DNA from: CAYRAV01 sp964422365
GTDB taxonomy: Bacteria; Bacillota; Clostridia; Lachnospirales; Lachnospiraceae
Assembly (NCBI GenBank): GCA_964422365.1
Contig: CAYRAV010000017.1
Coordinates: 1-50,171 of the forward strand
Length of the DNA: 50,171 nt
Direction: 5' to 3'
In this document: one piece after another, positions 26,317-35,008 of the stretch
Layout: every line of letters starts with the position of its first letter
Position numbering within the stretch: position 1 is the stretch's first letter
Notes under the pieces: model-generated
Database searches by the model: none
The model's input: the letters and a program-made list of their open reading frames with translations, nothing else
Told to the model about the DNA's origin: nothing
Position numbers and translations under genes: made by a program

Positions 26317-26347
26317 ACTATACCACATAAAAGTAGCGTACGCAACT
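26317..26347 (-). promoter_or_regulatory. MarR operon promoter with palindromic operator
   Basis: On the minus strand TTGCGT (26345-26340) and TATAGT (26322-26317) are spaced by exactly 17 bp. The 16-bp near-palindrome AGTTGCGTACGCTACT (26347-26332, one mismatched pair) covers the -35 box. Binding of the regulator there would block RNA polymerase. The site is 28 bp before the chosen GTG. Confidence 0.7.
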
Positions 26348-26560
26348 ATTTTGTATTTTATGTTCATCCACACAAGCAGCCAACAGATTCAGGATAACAT
26401 TGTTGAGGCTAAATAAAAATGTTCGACTTTTTGTGCCCAAGGTATGGCATAAGTCCAATTTTTATTCACGAATCAACTATTGACATCCTGCCATGACAAA
26501 AAGTAAAACCACATTGACAAAACCTAAATACTTCTTTATAATAAACAGGTAAGTAATAAA

Positions 26561-26634
26561 CGGGGTGTAGCACAGCTTGGTAGTGCGCATCGTTCGGGAC
26601 GATGAGGTCGCAGGTTCGAATCCTGTCACCCCGA
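26561..26634 (+). tRNA. tRNA-Pro (anticodon CGG)
   Basis: The acceptor arms CGGGGTG (26561-26567) and CACCCCG (26627-26633) pair perfectly. The anticodon arm CATCG-TTCGGGA-CGATG gives anticodon CGG, and the T arm has GGTTCGAATCC. CCA is not encoded. The gene is on the plus strand, alone, flanked by minus-strand genes. Confidence 0.95.
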
Positions 26635-26738
26635 CTGTAAAATTTTCTTAGAGTCTATTGAAGGACTTTTTCTTTTTTCTGATTCGTTCTTTATCATATC
26701 TTCTTCTCAATACCACGTAATATGTATCATCTGTTTGC

Positions 26739-26896
26739 TCATAATTTGCGGTTCTCTTCTATGTTTTTCACTGTTCTAATCCTTTCAATTTCATCCCAGA
26801 CATTCTTTACCCAATCTGAATCATCATTTTTAATTAAAAACACTTTGAATCCATAAATCTTTCCATTCTGGACAACTGTCAGGTCATCATTAACTG
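26739..26896 (-). pseudogene. Coding remnant next to tRNA-Pro
   Basis: The minus strand reads SVNDDLTVVQNGKIYGFKVF then LIKNDDSDWVKNVWDEIERI and stops after ENRKL. The amino-acid pattern is protein-like, but no start codon is present and an in-frame stop lies just upstream. No family recognised. Confidence 0.4.
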
Positions 26897-26924
26897 ACTA
26901 TTTTCAATAAACATTAGAAAGGAC

Positions 26925-27034
26925 CTATTCCGCCCTGCTTTATCTTGCCCTGAAATTTTCTATTACACGATTCTATCAAATCAATTTTTATTCTATCACA
27001 TCTAAGTAATAATTCAATATATTCTTCCAGTAAA
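26925..27034 (-). pseudogene. Second short coding remnant
   Basis: The minus strand reads FLLEEYIELLLRCDRIKIDL then IESCNRKFQGKIKQGGIGPF before a stop. It begins exactly where the inverted-repeat element at 27035 starts, so the element may have cut the gene. No family recognised. Confidence 0.35.
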
Positions 27035-27140
27035 AAGCGGGGTTGCTGCATTAAAATCAAATAATACAACATATAGTTTATAGATAAACTATTAACAACT
27101 ATATATAGTATAATCTTGACTTAATGCAACAATCCCGCTT
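27035..27140. repeat. MITE-like inverted-repeat element
   Basis: The left arm (27035-27060) AAGCGGGGTTGCTGCATTAA and the right arm (27116-27140) TTAATGCAACAATCCCGCTT are inverted copies with two mismatches in the 20 bp given. The centre is almost all A/T. A half-site like the left arm (ggactgccgcattaaaccaa) occurs at 28733-28755, so this may be a mobile family. Confidence 0.65.
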
Positions 27141-27148
27141 AAATTATA

Positions 27149-27173
27149 GACAACTGTTTTTTAGGCAGTTGTC
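27149..27173 (-). terminator. Hairpin after the 275-aa exported protein gene
   Basis: GACAACTG / CAGTTGTC forms a perfect 8-bp stem with a 9-nt loop, 62 bp after the stop. The T tract on the minus strand is poor, so it may be a weak or processed end. Confidence 0.45.
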
Positions 27174-27234
27174 CGCTTTTGTAAGTATGGTAAAATAATT
27201 CTCATTACTTTCTTTGTTTTAATACTAACTTATA

Positions 27235-28062
27235 TCACCTAAAAATGCTAGGCAAATCAGGTACAGTTGTACGAGTTACTTTCTTCTTTTCTATATCTAG
27301 ATAAAAGGACACTGAACGTACATCATGATAGTAAAGAGACGGATTACTTGGATATGGAGCATAATCGCCTTTTTTTGTATAAAAATCAACAGCATCAGAT
27401 ACTGCACTATTATAATTCTTTGACTGAACTGTCATTTCGTATACTGATTTTGATGTATAACTACCATCTTTCTGTTTTTTATTGACTGGTATTATCATAG
27501 AATCATTCATATATATACTTGTACCCTGGTAGCCGATACGATATTCACTATTCGCTGCACCATCTGATTTTACAAATATATATTTCCCAGTTACCTTAAA
27601 AGTAGCTGCATGTACAATTTCTCCTTGTCCCAGTTTGGTTCCGGACACACAAGAAGATTTTATAATATCTGCAAAGGTCAATGCTTTACCTGCCACACTA
27701 CATGCTGCAAATTTATCAGACACAATATCTGATAATATCTGTGTTGATATCTTTTTTGCTGTATTAATACCGCTTGTTTTTTCTTTAAAATTTGTTTTGT
27801 TAACCCACAAATCTGATTTTGAATTTTTTGGAGTAACTGTATATGTAACAATATTATATCTTTTTCCTCTTATAACTGTTGTATTTGTTGTTTTAGTCCA
27901 TTTTTCTGTGGTTGACTCTGGTAATTCAGGCAGACCAGAAGCAGTTGCTGCTTCTACCTTAACCATATCTCCACTTGCTGGAATGTTTAATGGTGATACC
28001 ATACCAGCACTCAAAACTGCAGCCATAGAAAAAGCTAATATTGCCTTGTTAAATTTTCTCAT
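27235..28062 (-). CDS. Unknown exported 275-aa protein
   Basis: An N-terminal signal peptide (AILAFSMAAVLSAGMVSPLN, likely cleaved near VEA, residue 37) predicts secretion. The mature part is rich in Thr, Ser, Lys and Tyr, with beta-strand character (TTVIRGKRYNIVTYTVTPKN, FKVTGKYIFVKSDGAANSEY) and two Cys residues. A C-terminal segment reads SLYYHDVRSVSFYLDIEKKK. I recognise no domain. Start ATG follows ggaggttatttatt. It stands alone, with a hairpin downstream and the IS-like repeat behind it; function unknown. Confidence 0.75.
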   Translation of the reverse strand: MRKFNKAILAFSMAAVLSAGMVSPLNIPASGDMVKVEAATASGLPELPESTTEKWTKTTNTTVIRGKRYNIVTYTVTPKNSKSDLWVNKTNFKEKTSGINTAKKISTQILSDIVSDKFAACSVAGKALTFADIIKSSCVSGTKLGQGEIVHAATFKVTGKYIFVKSDGAANSEYRIGYQGTSIYMNDSMIIPVNKKQKDGSYTSKSVYEMTVQSKNYNSAVSDAVDFYTKKGDYAPYPSNPSLYYHDVRSVSFYLDIEKKKVTRTTVPDLPSIFR

Positions 28063-28782
28063 AATAAATAACCTCCATTGATTTAAATAATTTTTTGATT
28101 ATGATTTGTACATATTTATATAATCTGTTTATTCTTGTTCCTTTCTCCAATAAATCAATATCATCCACTTAAAGATAACAAAATTACTATTTTTGAAAAC
28201 ACTTTCTTTTCTCCTTTCCTATTATACGCTCTAAGAATGTCATACTATTACAGCACCACTTTACATCTTTTTGTGAAACCAGATAGCAATGGTTTATATT
28301 ACAGCACCCTTGATAAAAACAGAGAGTAATTATTCATTTTACTTTCATGCATTTTATCGAACATGCAGGCAAATAGAACTACAAGCCTCTCCACATTATG
28401 AAAGTTATACAGAGCAGGCCCACTGCCTGTGGGAATAAAACCAAATCTAATTATCACAATGCCTAAACGGCGAACTTTCCAATAAGAAGAATAGTATTAA
28501 AATGTAAAGCACTATAGCGTGTTTGAAAATTGCTTGTTTCAAACATGCTATAGTATTATATGTCATTATCAAAATAATGTATATTGGTTTTTGTACTAAA
28601 TTTTTGTTGGTTTTTGTTAGTTTTTGTTAGTTTTTCTTTCTCTTTGTTAAATACTATCTTATAACTTCTTGCTGAAAAAACATTTTTAACTATTTATATA
28701 GTTTAATAATCTACAGTAGATTCAGTTCAACACAGGACTGCCGCATTAAACCAAAATCATCTATTATCGCAATATAAAAGTT
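28063..28782. other. 720-bp gap with repeats
   Basis: No strong gene; a short plus-strand frame (28135-28329) lacks convincing support. It holds the compact inverted repeat at 28512-28553, several direct copies of GTTAGTTTTT at 28600-28640, and a half-site of the 27035 element near 28733. Confidence 0.45.
28512..28553. repeat. Compact member of the dispersed inverted-repeat family
   Basis: CTATAGCGTGTTTGAAA and TTTCAAACATGCTATAG are inverted arms (16 of 17) separated by 8 bp (attgcttg). The arm plus ATTGCTTG equals the left end of the 45342 element, so this is the family with its centre deleted. Confidence 0.8.
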
Positions 28783-29472
28783 TCAAAACATCCAAAAACT
28801 TTTCTCTCCATTCTCTTTCAACCAGCGGCTATAATAAATCGGCTTCGAAAAATTTATTTCATCTATCTTAAAAAATTCCCCCCATTTTATTTTTCCAAAA
28901 CAGCTTCGGGCATGATTCAAAAGCTCTTCCTCCATTTGATACCACTCTGGTATACAGATTGCATTTTCATATTCCACCGCAAACAAGCAGCCTATATGAT
29001 TCTCCAAAATAATATTATAAATTCCAATTGCATCTTTATATATAGGAATTCTCCGGCTATTCAGATTCAATGGGTTCAAATGATAATATGGTACTTCTTC
29101 CTCTATATTGTGAAATTGTATATTTTCATTGCTTAATTTCGCATAAGAATATTGACATAGTTTCACTGCCTTAAAGCCATCTATTAATTGAAAAAATTTT
29201 CTTAATCCTTCTTCTTCATTTCCATCTGTATGTTTTAATATAATATGACACCATCCCATATTGCCTGTTTCCTTATACTTACATTTTAAATAGCAGTCAA
29301 AGAATTTAAAAGGAAGTGGTATTATACTTTTTCCTGTTCCATTTACATCGTTCAAACTAAATGCCATATGGTAACCATTTAAAAAAGTTTCCATTTTTGA
29401 GATGCTGTTTTCTCCAAGATACATCCCTGGACGTTTCCTTATTACTTCGATTGCATCATAAATATTTTTCAT
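28783..29472 (-). CDS. Unknown protein with RPGMYLG motif
   Basis: 229 aa, soluble. The N-terminus reads IYDAIEVIRKRPGMYLGENS followed by a helix with FLNGYHMAF. The RPGMYLG box is like the one at the start of GyrB/ParE ATPase domains, but the rest of the ATPase (the Asn and DxGxG motifs) is absent, so it is not a gyrase. Small proteins with this N-terminus occur widely as hypothetical proteins, and I suspect some are immunity-like; that is inference. The C-terminus reads WGEFFKIDEINFSKPIYYSR. It is monocistronic, with an AT-rich upstream region. Confidence 0.65.
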   Translation of the reverse strand: MKNIYDAIEVIRKRPGMYLGENSISKMETFLNGYHMAFSLNDVNGTGKSIIPLPFKFFDCYLKCKYKETGNMGWCHIILKHTDGNEEEGLRKFFQLIDGFKAVKLCQYSYAKLSNENIQFHNIEEEVPYYHLNPLNLNSRRIPIYKDAIGIYNIILENHIGCLFAVEYENAICIPEWYQMEEELLNHARSCFGKIKWGEFFKIDEINFSKPIYYSRWLKENGEKSFWMF

Positions 29473-29567
29473 ATATTATTCACTCTTTTCGACAAAACAT
29501 ATTGCTTTTTGTGACAATTTATCTCTTTTTATTCGCTGTGCTGCTATGAAACAGGAAACTTTATAAT

Positions 29568-29849
29568 CTAACCTGAGTATGCACCTGCCGCTATAAAAAG
29601 AACTGCATAAATACAAATAATCACAATAGGAACAATGGCAAACCAAAATACAAGTTTTTGTTTTGCTTTCCTATCTAAAACCAATGCAATAAGACCAAAC
29701 ACTACACCTGCTATACTGCCGGATACCAGTCCGCCAAATACCGCTTCTACAAGTTCTTTTTCAATCTGGCACATAATAACCACACCAAGAATTGGCAGGC
29801 ACATTCCCATGAAACTTATCACAACTGGTATGTTATATTTGTTCTTCAT
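29568..29849 (-). CDS. Small three-helix membrane protein
   Basis: 93 aa from ATG at 29849, chosen because ggaggattct stands before it (a TTG 12 bp upstream gives the longest frame). Three hydrophobic segments: VVISFMGMCLPILGVVIMC, then VFGGLVSGSIAGVVFGLIAL, then FWFAIVPIVIICIYAVLFIA. This layout resembles DUF4190-type small membrane proteins. No partner gene is evident; the neighbouring gene ends 95 bp away. Confidence 0.65.
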   Translation of the reverse strand: MKNKYNIPVVISFMGMCLPILGVVIMCQIEKELVEAVFGGLVSGSIAGVVFGLIALVLDRKAKQKLVFWFAIVPIVIICIYAVLFIAAGAYSG

Positions 29850-30029
29850 AGAATCCTCCAAAATCCTTCTGCTGCCATTTATTTTTTATAATCTTTTATA
29901 TACCCAACCGTACTATGTATCCCCAAAACTTCGTACCTGCACTCTAAATTTATATATAGTATACTTTTTATACTATGATAAGTCAAGAAAATACCTGGTT
30001 CTTTTGCCTGTTTCTGCATTGTGAAACAA

Positions 30030-30068
30030 AATCAAGGAATCCCACAACTTTTGTGAAATCCCTTGATT
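30030..30068 (-). terminator. Terminator of the ECF sigma/anti-sigma operon
   Basis: AATCAAGG / CCTTGATT arms with an inner CACAA/TTGTG pairing form a long hairpin. On the minus strand it is followed by TTTTGTTT and lies 36 bp after the anti-sigma stop. Confidence 0.75.
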
Positions 30069-30103
30069 CTCTGTAACAGAACATTCCTTATATCAGTATG
30101 GAA

Positions 30104-31693
30104 TTACTGCCGAATATCAATCTTGCTTCCTTCCTCTCCACCTACTGCAAGGAACATGTTATCTAAATAATCTTCATCTACAAAATATCCGATATGATAC
30201 ACTTCTTCCTGTCCAGGCTGCAGCTCTTTAAATAGGCAATGTGTTCCACCATCTGTCTCCCTAAAATAGCCTGCCATTGAATCTTGACATTCCTCAATCT
30301 CTTTAGGACGTGCATATTCGGTTACATCTTTTTTATAAATTCCATCTTTTTCTGTAAGATACTCCATATCTTTACAAACCATAATATCCTGTTTTTCCTT
30401 TGTTGTATTCTTTACCCTAAATTCCACCATAACAAATTTCTGTGCAACTTCTTTTGTATCCACAACAGCTGCATAAGGTTTTGTGTATCCGTCACCCATT
30501 TCAAGAGTTTCTCTTGTGTATGTTTTCAGCTTTCCATTTTCGTCAGCATATTTCAATCGGTTGCTCCAGTTATCACCAAGGAATCCCTTTCCATTGTTTT
30601 TCGATACACTTGAAATAGAGTCAAGCACTTGCACCTTATTCACCTGATATTCAATTCCATCAAAAGAAACTGTTTGGTTTTGTGCTGAAATATGCTCTGC
30701 TCCAACTTCTACAGGTTCTGTCACTACCTGCCCTTTCAGATTAGAAACATATTTTGCCAGAGAATAAGATTGGTCTGCTTCTTTTTCCTCACAAGATTCT
30801 ATTGTGATATCTGATACATATTGTAATAATGTTTCTTTATCAATGCCACCCATTGCATAAAATTGAAGAATATATCCTTCTTCTTCATAGAAGACCATTA
30901 CCCTCTGATTATAAGAAGCTGCTTCTTCCTCGTCTGCATATTGACTTCCTACAATATTATTCCTCTTGATATAGACACCTTTGTTGCCATTTACATCAAT
31001 CTTTTCTGTTGTTCCAACATTATCTAAGAAAAAGTCATCCACTGATTGATCCACTAAAAGCAGCTCACAAGCGAAATCTTTTCCCGCATCAAATCCTTTT
31101 TCATAATTAAATGAAAACCATCCATTTTCTCCACTTTTTCCTTTTTCATCAGTCAGCTTATAACTTTTTGGCAAATTGTAAACCAATTTTACAGGTTGTC
31201 CCTGACTGCTGGCAGTTACCTTTTCCTTAGCTTGTGCATCCTTAATCATTTCATCAGTCTGTGCATCCTTACTCTTTTCAATCGAATCCTTTGTATCTTC
31301 TATACCCTTTTCATTAGACTCTTTTGCAATCTCCATATTTAAGCGGTATCCGTCCTGATTTACCTCACTATGAAAATATTGCGCAATCTTACCAGCTGCA
31401 AATACACCTGATGGCACAACTACAATTGCAGCTACAGCGGCTGCTGTTGCGGCTTTCCATGGTTTCCAGTTATATTTCTTTTTATGATTCAAATCCTTCC
31501 TCATTTGTTTCAGCACACTCCTTTTCAATCTCTCTTTTTCTTCTTCCCACATTTCTTCACCAAATTCAATTGCTTCTGTTTCTTTAATGTTCATTCTGTG
31601 CATATTTTCTTTTGCTGCCTTTTTATTGGTTTTCTGATGCTTATTATTATTTATTTTGTCCATATTCATTTCCGATCTATTTCTTTTCATCAT
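30104..31693 (-). CDS. Anti-sigma factor-like membrane protein
   Basis: About 529 aa from ATG at 31693, preceded by aaagagg at 8 bp, overlapping the sigma stop by 17 bp. The first 75 residues are cytoplasmic and charged (EEMWEEEKERLKRSVLKQMR). One membrane segment follows (KAATAAAVAAIVVVPSGVFA, about 80-100), then a large extracellular part as in DUF4179/DUF4367-type anti-sigma proteins. It contains LVYNLPKSYKLTDEKGKSG, RVMVFYEEEGYILQFYAMGG and a C-terminal Ig-like part with FVMVEFRVKNTTKEKQDIM. It should hold the sigma factor through its N-terminus until an envelope signal is sensed. The overlap implies translational coupling. Confidence 0.8.
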   Translation of the reverse strand: MMKRNRSEMNMDKINNNKHQKTNKKAAKENMHRMNIKETEAIEFGEEMWEEEKERLKRSVLKQMRKDLNHKKKYNWKPWKAATAAAVAAIVVVPSGVFAAGKIAQYFHSEVNQDGYRLNMEIAKESNEKGIEDTKDSIEKSKDAQTDEMIKDAQAKEKVTASSQGQPVKLVYNLPKSYKLTDEKGKSGENGWFSFNYEKGFDAGKDFACELLLVDQSVDDFFLDNVGTTEKIDVNGNKGVYIKRNNIVGSQYADEEEAASYNQRVMVFYEEEGYILQFYAMGGIDKETLLQYVSDITIESCEEKEADQSYSLAKYVSNLKGQVVTEPVEVGAEHISAQNQTVSFDGIEYQVNKVQVLDSISSVSKNNGKGFLGDNWSNRLKYADENGKLKTYTRETLEMGDGYTKPYAAVVDTKEVAQKFVMVEFRVKNTTKEKQDIMVCKDMEYLTEKDGIYKKDVTEYARPKEIEECQDSMAGYFRETDGGTHCLFKELQPGQEEVYHIGYFVDEDYLDNMFLAVGGEEGSKIDIRQ

Positions 31694-32267
31694 ACAATAC
31701 ACCTCTTTCTAAAAGTTCTCCACGCAGTTTTTTCGTTTCTCTGCGAAGGCGGCTCTCTACGTTATCCTCATTCAGACCCATCCGCTCTGCAATTTCCTTG
31801 ACTCTGAAATAATAAAAATATCGCAGAATAAAAATTGTACGGTCCGGCTCCTTCATATCGCCAATTACATCATGCACCAATTGTTCATTATGTTTTCTCA
31901 CAAATTCTTCCTCCACATTCTCTGTTACCTTTGCCACTAATCCTTCTATACCATCCTCTTGTGTTTCTTCCAGACTAAGGCAATTCTGCTTTTGATACTG
32001 CCTTAAACTGTCTAAGGCACAATTTCTAGCAATCTGATAGATATACCCCTTTAAATTCTTTTTAATTTTCTTTCCCTCGGATATGCTTTTCCATAAACGA
32101 ATAAAACTCTCCTGCATAGCATCCTCTACCAGACTCTGGTCACAGGCACAAAGAATATGACTACATATCGTCTTTACTGCTGCTCCATATTCATCAATCA
32201 TCCGGCAGATTCCTTCTTCGGGCTGTTTCCGAAGAAGATGTAGTAATTCCCTTTCTTCACTTTCCAT
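31677..32267 (-). CDS. ECF (sigma-70 family) RNA polymerase sigma factor
   Basis: 196 aa. Region 2 is visible at about 30-95 (SLVEDAMQESFIRLWKSISE then GYIYQIARNCALDSLRQYQK), which binds the -10 element and core enzyme. Region 4 follows at about 130-185 (MKEPDRTIFILRYFYYFRVK, EIAERMGLNEDNVESRLRRE), the helix-turn-helix for the -35 box. No region 1.1 or 3 is present, as usual for the ECF group. It is followed by an overlapping anti-sigma gene, the standard arrangement for envelope stress control. An autoregulated promoter is expected in the 475-bp upstream gap, but I could not define one. Confidence 0.92.
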   Translation of the reverse strand: MESEERELLHLLRKQPEEGICRMIDEYGAAVKTICSHILCACDQSLVEDAMQESFIRLWKSISEGKKIKKNLKGYIYQIARNCALDSLRQYQKQNCLSLEETQEDGIEGLVAKVTENVEEEFVRKHNEQLVHDVIGDMKEPDRTIFILRYFYYFRVKEIAERMGLNEDNVESRLRRETKKLRGELLERGVLYDEKK

Positions 32268-32690
32268 ATATTTTTCTCAGACATTTTATTACAATGAGTA
32301 TTCCATTTTAAGCAGTTCGTTTTTCAACTACTAATATTTATTACAATAGATCGTGTCTAAAATTTCACTACTGTAATCTGCCTGATTCTTCTCCTTTCCT
32401 TTATATTTTGCACCTTTTTTATGTACTTTTTCAGAATATGTTCAAACATACATCTGGCTGCTTTATAAAACATCCACAAAAAAATGCACATATGATCTGT
32501 CATAAAATCTTTGTAACAATATCTTAATTAAGATTAATTTGAAAACGCTTTCATAATACAAGACGTCTGTTTCTCTATTTTTCCGTCAAAATAATTTAAA
32601 CTTTATGATTTTTCTTTATTCTGCTATTCCTACCTTATCTTCTAGAGCATGTTTGAAAATTAAGAGTTATAAATTGGCTGAATTATAATA
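32268..32690. other. Gap upstream of ECF sigma gene
   Basis: AT-rich, no gene seen. It contains a half-element of the dispersed repeat family (tctagagcatgtttgaaaatt, 32641-32661). Confidence 0.4.
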
Positions 32691-32735
32691 AAATATCCGC
32701 TTCTACAAATATTCCATTTGCAGAAGCGGATATTT
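32691..32735 (-). terminator. Terminator of the nucleotidyltransferase gene
   Basis: Arms AAATATCCGCTTCTACAAAT and ATTTGCAGAAGCGGATATTT pair over 20 bp with one mismatch and a 5-nt loop. It lies 7 bp after the stop on the minus strand. Confidence 0.85.
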
Positions 32736-32742
32736 ACATTCC

Positions 32743-33771
32743 TTAAAACTCTCCCCTTACCACCTTCTCATTCACGTATGCCTTCCACTCATCAATCTTT
32801 TTATAATCAGGTACACTAGGCAGTGATGTGTTTTCTTTGGCATATTCAAATTCTTTTTCATATTGATTAAGCAAATCAAAAAATGCAGATACAGGTTGTC
32901 TGTTCTCATCTAAAAATTCTCCATTCCGAATACGCATGAGCAATTCTTGTTCTTCCACCCTGTATGTAATAATTTCCTCCTTTGTTAAAATATCAATACA
33001 CATCATATACAAGCGAATCAAATGGCACATATGCTTTCCCAGTTTATCATGTCCAATTGCCTTTTGGTTTCTCTTTCCAATCTTTGCATAACTGCTTGTA
33101 ATTGCCCTCATCTCATTCCACATACCTGTCCAATCACGTAATGGATAATGTTCCAGATTCACATCCATAAAAATTTCTGTTTCATAGTCTTTCTGTATTG
33201 CTTTATCAATATACAGACGAACTGCATTTTCCTCATATGGATAATATCTGTTTTTAAAATCATATTCCGCATTCTCAATACTTTTTAAAATATGCATCTC
33301 CTGCTCCGGCTGGCTTACCAGTCTTGCCGCCTTATTAGACAATCTCCTAAGCTGTGCATCTGCGTAACCTCCAAAAGTATGAATACAAATTTTTGATAAA
33401 AACATTTTTTTATGTTCCAATAATTCTTTTCCAATACCAGACAGATACAGATAATGCTCTGGTTTCAGTCCAAGAATTTCTATTGTATTTGGATTATTTG
33501 AAGTAAGCAGCTGAATCATTTTATTGAAAGAATATATTGTTGTATCTGTCTTCGTTTCCGTTACCTGTTCAAAATCACGCCCTAAAAGAAGTTCGTTCTT
33601 AGAATTCAATGCAATTCCTCTTACATCCAAATCAGATGTTTCTTTCTCTAGTCCGTATGCATGGCTTCCACCTAATCCCAATAGAATAATATTACTGCCA
33701 AGATGCTCATTCTCCTTTAAAAACTGATACTCTGACATTGTAATTCTCTTTTTAATCTCTTCTAAATTCAT
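32743..33771 (-). CDS. RlaP/YcgL-type DNA polymerase beta superfamily nucleotidyltransferase
   Basis: 342 aa from ATG at 33771, which has aggaggaaagaag before it (a longer frame starts at 33807). The catalytic motif LGGSHAYGLEKETSDLDVRG near residues 35-55 has the GS and DxD signature of polymerase-beta-type nucleotidyltransferases and matches the RlaP family (PF10127). Helical C-terminal parts follow (FGGYADAQLRRLSNKAARL, IGHDKLGKHMCHLIRLYMMC, the latter likely helping the active site). Family members are often near RNA ligases; none is seen here. The substrate is unknown. The gene stands alone between terminators. Confidence 0.8.
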   Translation of the reverse strand: MNLEEIKKRITMSEYQFLKENEHLGSNIILLGLGGSHAYGLEKETSDLDVRGIALNSKNELLLGRDFEQVTETKTDTTIYSFNKMIQLLTSNNPNTIEILGLKPEHYLYLSGIGKELLEHKKMFLSKICIHTFGGYADAQLRRLSNKAARLVSQPEQEMHILKSIENAEYDFKNRYYPYEENAVRLYIDKAIQKDYETEIFMDVNLEHYPLRDWTGMWNEMRAITSSYAKIGKRNQKAIGHDKLGKHMCHLIRLYMMCIDILTKEEIITYRVEEQELLMRIRNGEFLDENRQPVSAFFDLLNQYEKEFEYAKENTSLPSVPDYKKIDEWKAYVNEKVVRGEF

Positions 33772-33802
33772 TCTTCTTTCCTCCTGACATAATATATTCA
33801 CA

Positions 33803-33875
33803 AACACGCTCTAGAGCATGTCTTAAAATTGCTTGTTACAAGATGTGCGTCACAATTTGCGAGGATTCGAAAATT
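33803..33875. repeat. Partial dispersed repeat, two ends meeting
   Basis: AAACACGCTCTA (a right end) is joined directly to TAGAGCATGTCTTAAAATTG (a left end) at 33812. The homology to 45342-45395 then continues through cttgttacaagatgtgcgtcacaatttg. It lies 35 bp upstream of the nucleotidyltransferase start. Confidence 0.75.
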
Positions 33876-34222
33876 TAGACAAGTAGTTTTTCTAAATATT
33901 AACACTAATTAATCTGCTCATTGGATGTCTAAGTTCTTTTTTCAGTTTTATTAAAAAAAGTTAACAATTTGTTCTTAATATGTCCATAGTTTCCTCATAT
34001 TAATCTCTTATAATAAGTACATAAGTTGATTACAAAACAACTTTTTAAAAGTATTGTTAATTAGCTGATAAGACATTTTTTTCATAAACGCCTGATGATA
34101 TGTTCCCCCTATCATCAGGCTCTCCTCTTTTATATATTATGGATTGTTTACATAAATTTTTATAATGTAACAATCCATTTTTATATGTTAAGAGCTGCAG
34201 AAAAATAACTGATGCAGATTCC
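33876..34222. other. Gap between nucleotidyltransferase and MBL genes
   Basis: AT-rich with no gene. A hairpin, GCCTGATGAT / ATCATCAGGC (34090-34120, 10-bp perfect stem), could terminate the MBL transcript; the plus strand after it reads TCTCCTCTTTT. Confidence 0.5.
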
Positions 34223-34969
34223 TTATTTCATCGCTTGTTCTATCTCTGCGATCGTAAATCCATCCTTCTTTGCACGCTCAGTATCAAATCCATCATCCAG
34301 ATGCATCAACACAATTTTCTTTCTATCCTCTTTTGTAAAATCTTTTGTTGCTTCTAACAATTTCCTATAAGATAAATGCCTTGTTGCTTCCTCATATCCC
34401 GTTACCTCATGATAAACAGCATCATAATTATGAATATTTTTCAACCGTTCTGAAAAAAAGTTCGTATCTCCACTATAGAATATTGTAAATTCATCCATCA
34501 TGGACATCTCTATACTGAAACAATTATTTTTCCCTTCATAATCTAATTCTTCTGTATGACTTGCCTCCTCAAAAGAATATTCCAGCAACTTTTCCATTCC
34601 ATCTACTTCTAATTCATCCCAGCGGTTCACATACAATGTATACCACTGTTCATCTAATCCTTGCAGACGCAGTAAATCATCCATAGATTTTGAAGGAAAA
34701 TACACGCAGATTCTGCTAGGATTCCCTTCTGAAAACACATATCTCAAATATGCAATCATAACACCAAGCCCGCCTGCATGATCACAATGCAGATGGGTAA
34801 TAAAAAAATTTACTTTTGTTTTTCCCTCAAACAGATTTCCTGCCTGCAATTTTGAAAATACATCTACACCACAGTCAAAAATAAACAACTCTGTTCCAAG
34901 TTCCATATATGCACTGTTATTTCCCAGTTTTGTACTAAATGCTCCGCCTGTTCCTATAAAATGTAACAT
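34223..34969 (-). CDS. MBL-fold metallohydrolase, RNase Z-like
   Basis: About 248 aa from ATG at 34969 (GGAGG at 8 bp; an ATG three codons earlier abuts the site). The N-terminus HFIGTGGAFSTKLGNNSAYM and the metal motif FFITHLHCDHAGGLG (HxHxDH near residue 60) define the metallo-beta-lactamase fold. IFYSGDTNFF near 170 gives the bridging Asp, and the final His is in IVLMHLDDGFD. The layout is closest to the RNase Z / YhfI-like subgroup, which includes phosphodiesterases and 3'-tRNA processing enzymes. It is too short for a standard RNase Z exosite arm, so a phosphodiesterase-like or unknown role is more likely. The alpha/beta hydrolase gene lies 40 bp upstream. Confidence 0.82.
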   Translation of the reverse strand: MLHFIGTGGAFSTKLGNNSAYMELGTELFIFDCGVDVFSKLQAGNLFEGKTKVNFFITHLHCDHAGGLGVMIAYLRYVFSEGNPSRICVYFPSKSMDDLLRLQGLDEQWYTLYVNRWDELEVDGMEKLLEYSFEEASHTEELDYEGKNNCFSIEMSMMDEFTIFYSGDTNFFSERLKNIHNYDAVYHEVTGYEEATRHLSYRKLLEATKDFTKEDRKKIVLMHLDDGFDTERAKKDGFTIAEIEQAMK

Positions 34970-35008
34970 TTTCCTCATCCTCCCTGCCTTCTTCCCTTTC
35001 TATTCCTG

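Noticed and set aside
26290..26373. Longer MarR start at 26373
   Set aside because: It would place the promoter and palindromic operator inside the coding region; GTG at 26289 has a good ribosome binding site.
28783..29472. Calling the RPGMYLG protein a gyrase or topoisomerase subunit
   Set aside because: The ATP-binding motifs and most of the domain are missing and the length is far too short.
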